Source: Phycisphaerae bacterium (lineage in GTDB: Bacteria; Planctomycetota; Phycisphaerae; SM23-33). Taken from it: a stretch of 8,917 bases of DNA. The number at the start of each line of letters is the position of its first letter. Position 1 is the stretch's first letter. The notes below the pieces were generated by a model that saw only the letters and a program-made list of their open reading frames with translations, was not told where the DNA came from and searched no databases. The stretch covers positions 1 to 8,917 of the forward strand of contig JASLZV010000053.1 in assembly GCA_030754715.1 (NCBI GenBank). The letters are read 5' to 3'. Below are positions 7,528 through 8,917 of the stretch, one piece after another. The translations under genes and the position numbers were made by a program.

Positions 7528-8553
7528 ATGCGGCAGGTTATCCTCGGCAAGAGCGGCCTGAAAGTCTCGGCGGTCGGCTTTGGCGGGATCCCTATTCAGC
7601 GGCTTTCGCCGATTCAGGCCGCGCGGGTCGTCCGGGCTGGGTTGGACCTGGGGGTGACTTTCATCGACACAGCTGCCAGCTACGGCGACAGCGAGGAAAA
7701 GATCGGCCGGGCCATCGCCGGGCGTCGCGATAATCTGGTGCTGGCCAGCAAATCCGCCAATCGGACCAGGGACGGCATGATGGGCGACATCGACCGATCC
7801 CGGAGGCATTTGGGGACCGAGACAATCGATCTGTACCAACTGCACGACGTCAGGCTGGAGTCCTGGCTGGAGATATCGGCGATCGGCGGGGCCATGGAGG
7901 CATTGCTTGAGGCACGTCGCAAGGGATGGATCAACCACATCGGCTTTACCAGCCACAGTGTGGAGACGGCGATGCGGCTCATCGAGGAACCTGTCTTCGA
8001 GACGGTTCAGTTTCCGTTCAACCTGATTACCCGCGAACCAGGCGAGAGACTGATTCCCAGGGCAAGGGCCGAGAAGTTGGGTTTCATCGTGATGAAGCCG
8101 CTGTGTGGCGGTCAGTTCGAGGATGCCGAACTGGCGTTTCGATTCCTCAATGCCTATCCGGACCTGGTGCCGATTCCCGGTATCGAGCGTGCCGCGGAGA
8201 TCCGGCAAATCGTTGCCGTGGTCGGCTCGGGCGCAGAACTGAGCGGGAAGGACCGCCGCCGGTCCGCCAGGATCGTCGACGAGTTGGGGAAACTTTTCTG
8301 CCGCCGGTGCGGGTACTGCATGCCCTGCCCCGAAGGCGTACCGATCGTACTGGGGATGATCTTCGAGAGTTTTATAAAGCGCATGTCACCCAAGCTGGTG
8401 ACCGAGCGATATGCCGGGGAACTTATCGATAAGGCGTCGCTGTGCACCGATTGCGGGCAGTGCCAGGAGAAGTGCCCGTACGATCTGCCGATTCGCGAAA
8501 CGATCAAGCGCGCCGCCGGGCTGGCCGACGATCTGCTCCGGGAATATGGATAG
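7528..8553 (+). CDS. Aldo/keto reductase with C-terminal double iron-sulfur module
   Basis: This is a 341-residue fusion of an aldo/keto reductase barrel with a ferredoxin-type tail, as in the COG1453-like predicted oxidoreductases. Asp47, Tyr52 (DTAASYGDSEEKIG), Lys75 (LASK) and His106 (YQLHD) match the family's catalytic tetrad. PIPGIERAAEI, near residue 213, matches the end of the barrel. The tail has Cys258, 261, 264 and 267 (CRRCGYCMPCP) and Cys306, 309, 312 and 316 (CTDCGQCQEKCP), enough for two 4Fe-4S clusters. No signal peptide or membrane segment is seen, so it is probably cytoplasmic. The ATG is the only usable start after an in-frame TAG at 7468, with GGGAG at 7513-7517 as a ribosome-binding site. 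The substrate and electron partner are unknown. It follows gltD by 153 bp and may be a separate transcription unit. Confidence 0.95.
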   Translation: MRQVILGKSGLKVSAVGFGGIPIQRLSPIQAARVVRAGLDLGVTFIDTAASYGDSEEKIGRAIAGRRDNLVLASKSANRTRDGMMGDIDRSRRHLGTETIDLYQLHDVRLESWLEISAIGGAMEALLEARRKGWINHIGFTSHSVETAMRLIEEPVFETVQFPFNLITREPGERLIPRARAEKLGFIVMKPLCGGQFEDAELAFRFLNAYPDLVPIPGIERAAEIRQIVAVVGSGAELSGKDRRRSARIVDELGKLFCRRCGYCMPCPEGVPIVLGMIFESFIKRMSPKLVTERYAGELIDKASLCTDCGQCQEKCPYDLPIRETIKRAAGLADDLLREYG

Positions 8554-8720
8554 TCCCTCACCCGACGTTGGCGGCGGTTCAAGCCAATCGATCGGTCAGA
8601 TCTGCGGGCGCGGCGAATACCGCCATTGTGGCAAGTGCTTGACGACGTGGGGAGAAGGTGGGTCGGGCCGACACAAAGGCCCCAAGAGTCCGTCATGAAC
8701 CCGGTCGGCGTGAGGAAGGC

Positions 8721-8749
8721 CAAGCAGGTAGAATTCCAAGGTTCGCTTG
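8721..8749 (-). terminator. Weak candidate hairpin between the convergent genes
   Basis: CAAGC (8721-8725) can pair with GCTTG (8745-8749), and GAA (8731-8733) with TTC (8742-8744), giving an 8-bp stem interrupted by a 5-nt bulge. It lies 22 bp beyond the stop of the minus-strand gene, where a terminator would be expected. There is no clear T-run on either strand. Nothing better was seen in 8554-8770, which otherwise holds no supported gene. Confidence 0.2.
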
Positions 8750-8770
8750 AATGCTCATTATCAGGACTGC

Positions 8771-8917
8771 CTACCTCCGCTGCTTCAATAACACTACCCC
8801 CCCGACAACCAACAGCAACAACGTGGCTGGTTCAGGAGTATGCGCAGCGCCCAGACCTCCTGGCCCAATCGGATCGTAGTTCTGCTGCCAAAGGGCAAGA
8901 TCGGCCGAGTCAATCAA
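8771..8917 (-). CDS. C-terminus of a PEP-CTERM surface/secreted protein, truncated by the window edge
   Basis: Read on the minus strand from base 8917, the frame gives 48 residues and a TAG at 8771-8773. It begins with IDSADLALWQQNYDPIG, resembling the last half of a dockerin-like calcium-binding repeat. A Gly-rich linker follows, then TPEPAT with the Pro-Glu-Pro motif (residues 28-30), a hydrophobic run (about 33-44) and the basic end KQRR. Motif, membrane segment and basic tail in this order define the PEP-CTERM sorting signal. In characterised cases an exosortase recognises such a signal on exported proteins, often in exopolysaccharide-producing bacteria. The main body, its function and the start lie beyond the window. 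The gene converges on the aldo/keto reductase, with 217 bp between the two stops. The combination of these three elements makes chance unlikely. Confidence 0.87.
   Translation of the reverse strand: MIDSADLALWQQNYDPIGPGGLGAAHTPEPATLLLLVVGGVVLLKQRR

Noticed and set aside
7356..7733. 125-codon plus-strand ORF rich in Cys and Arg across the gltD-reductase gap
   Set aside because: It overlaps both real genes in another frame, has no good ribosome-binding site, and its Cys/Arg content reflects GC-rich out-of-frame reading.
7021..8208. 395-codon minus-strand ORF spanning the end of gltD and the aldo/keto reductase
   Set aside because: It lies antisense to two well-supported genes, has no recognisable motif, and long antisense frames are common in GC-rich DNA.
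8568..8587. TTGGC/GCCAA stem as an intrinsic terminator of the aldo/keto reductase
   Set aside because: The stem is only 5 bp with a 10-nt loop and no T-run after it.
8154..8723. 189-codon minus-strand ORF antisense to the end of the aldo/keto reductase
   Set aside because: It overlaps the conserved cysteine motifs of the real gene and lies downstream of the PEP-CTERM stop, with no similarity I recognise.
8696..8917. Plus-strand frame open from an ATG at 8696 to the window end
   Set aside because: It is antisense to the PEP-CTERM tail, lacks a good ribosome-binding site and has no recognisable features.

Overview
The window is a stretch of GC-rich bacterial chromosome (about 60-65% GC by eye) carrying the core ammonium-assimilation genes. 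The partial gene at the right edge ends in a dockerin-like ADLALWQQNYDP stretch, a PEP motif, a hydrophobic segment and a basic tail. From memory that combination is typical of PEP-CTERM proteins of Planctomycetota, especially Phycisphaerae, and the high GC fits. This assignment is inference; no marker gene is present.

Layout from left to right, on the plus strand: the 3' part of glnA (type I glutamine synthetase, GSI-beta type with the adenylylation tyrosine); a 272-bp gap with an AT-rich, probably regulatory core and a possible 30-codon leader ORF; gltB (glutamate synthase large subunit, complete, GTG start); gltD (small subunit, complete, overlapping gltB by 8 bp); a 153-bp gap with a possible sigma-70-like promoter; and an aldo/keto reductase with a C-terminal double iron-sulfur module. 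A 217-bp convergent gap follows, then on the minus strand the C-terminal 48 codons of a PEP-CTERM surface protein.

Together GlnA and GltBD form the GS-GOGAT cycle. GlnA makes glutamine from glutamate, ammonium and ATP; GltBD moves the amide nitrogen to 2-oxoglutarate, giving two glutamates. GltB and GltD are almost certainly co-translated. The aldo/keto reductase is a plausible redox enzyme but has its own promoter-like sequence, and its link to GOGAT is unproven.

The enzymes are conventional. The least ordinary part is the gltB leader. A short ORF with GC-rich third positions ends in a TAG that shares one base with the gltB GTG, and the same segment can fold into hairpins, one of which would hide the gltB ribosome-binding site. 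I found no CRISPR array, insertion sequence, tRNA, rRNA or phage gene, and no convincing novel multi-gene system.
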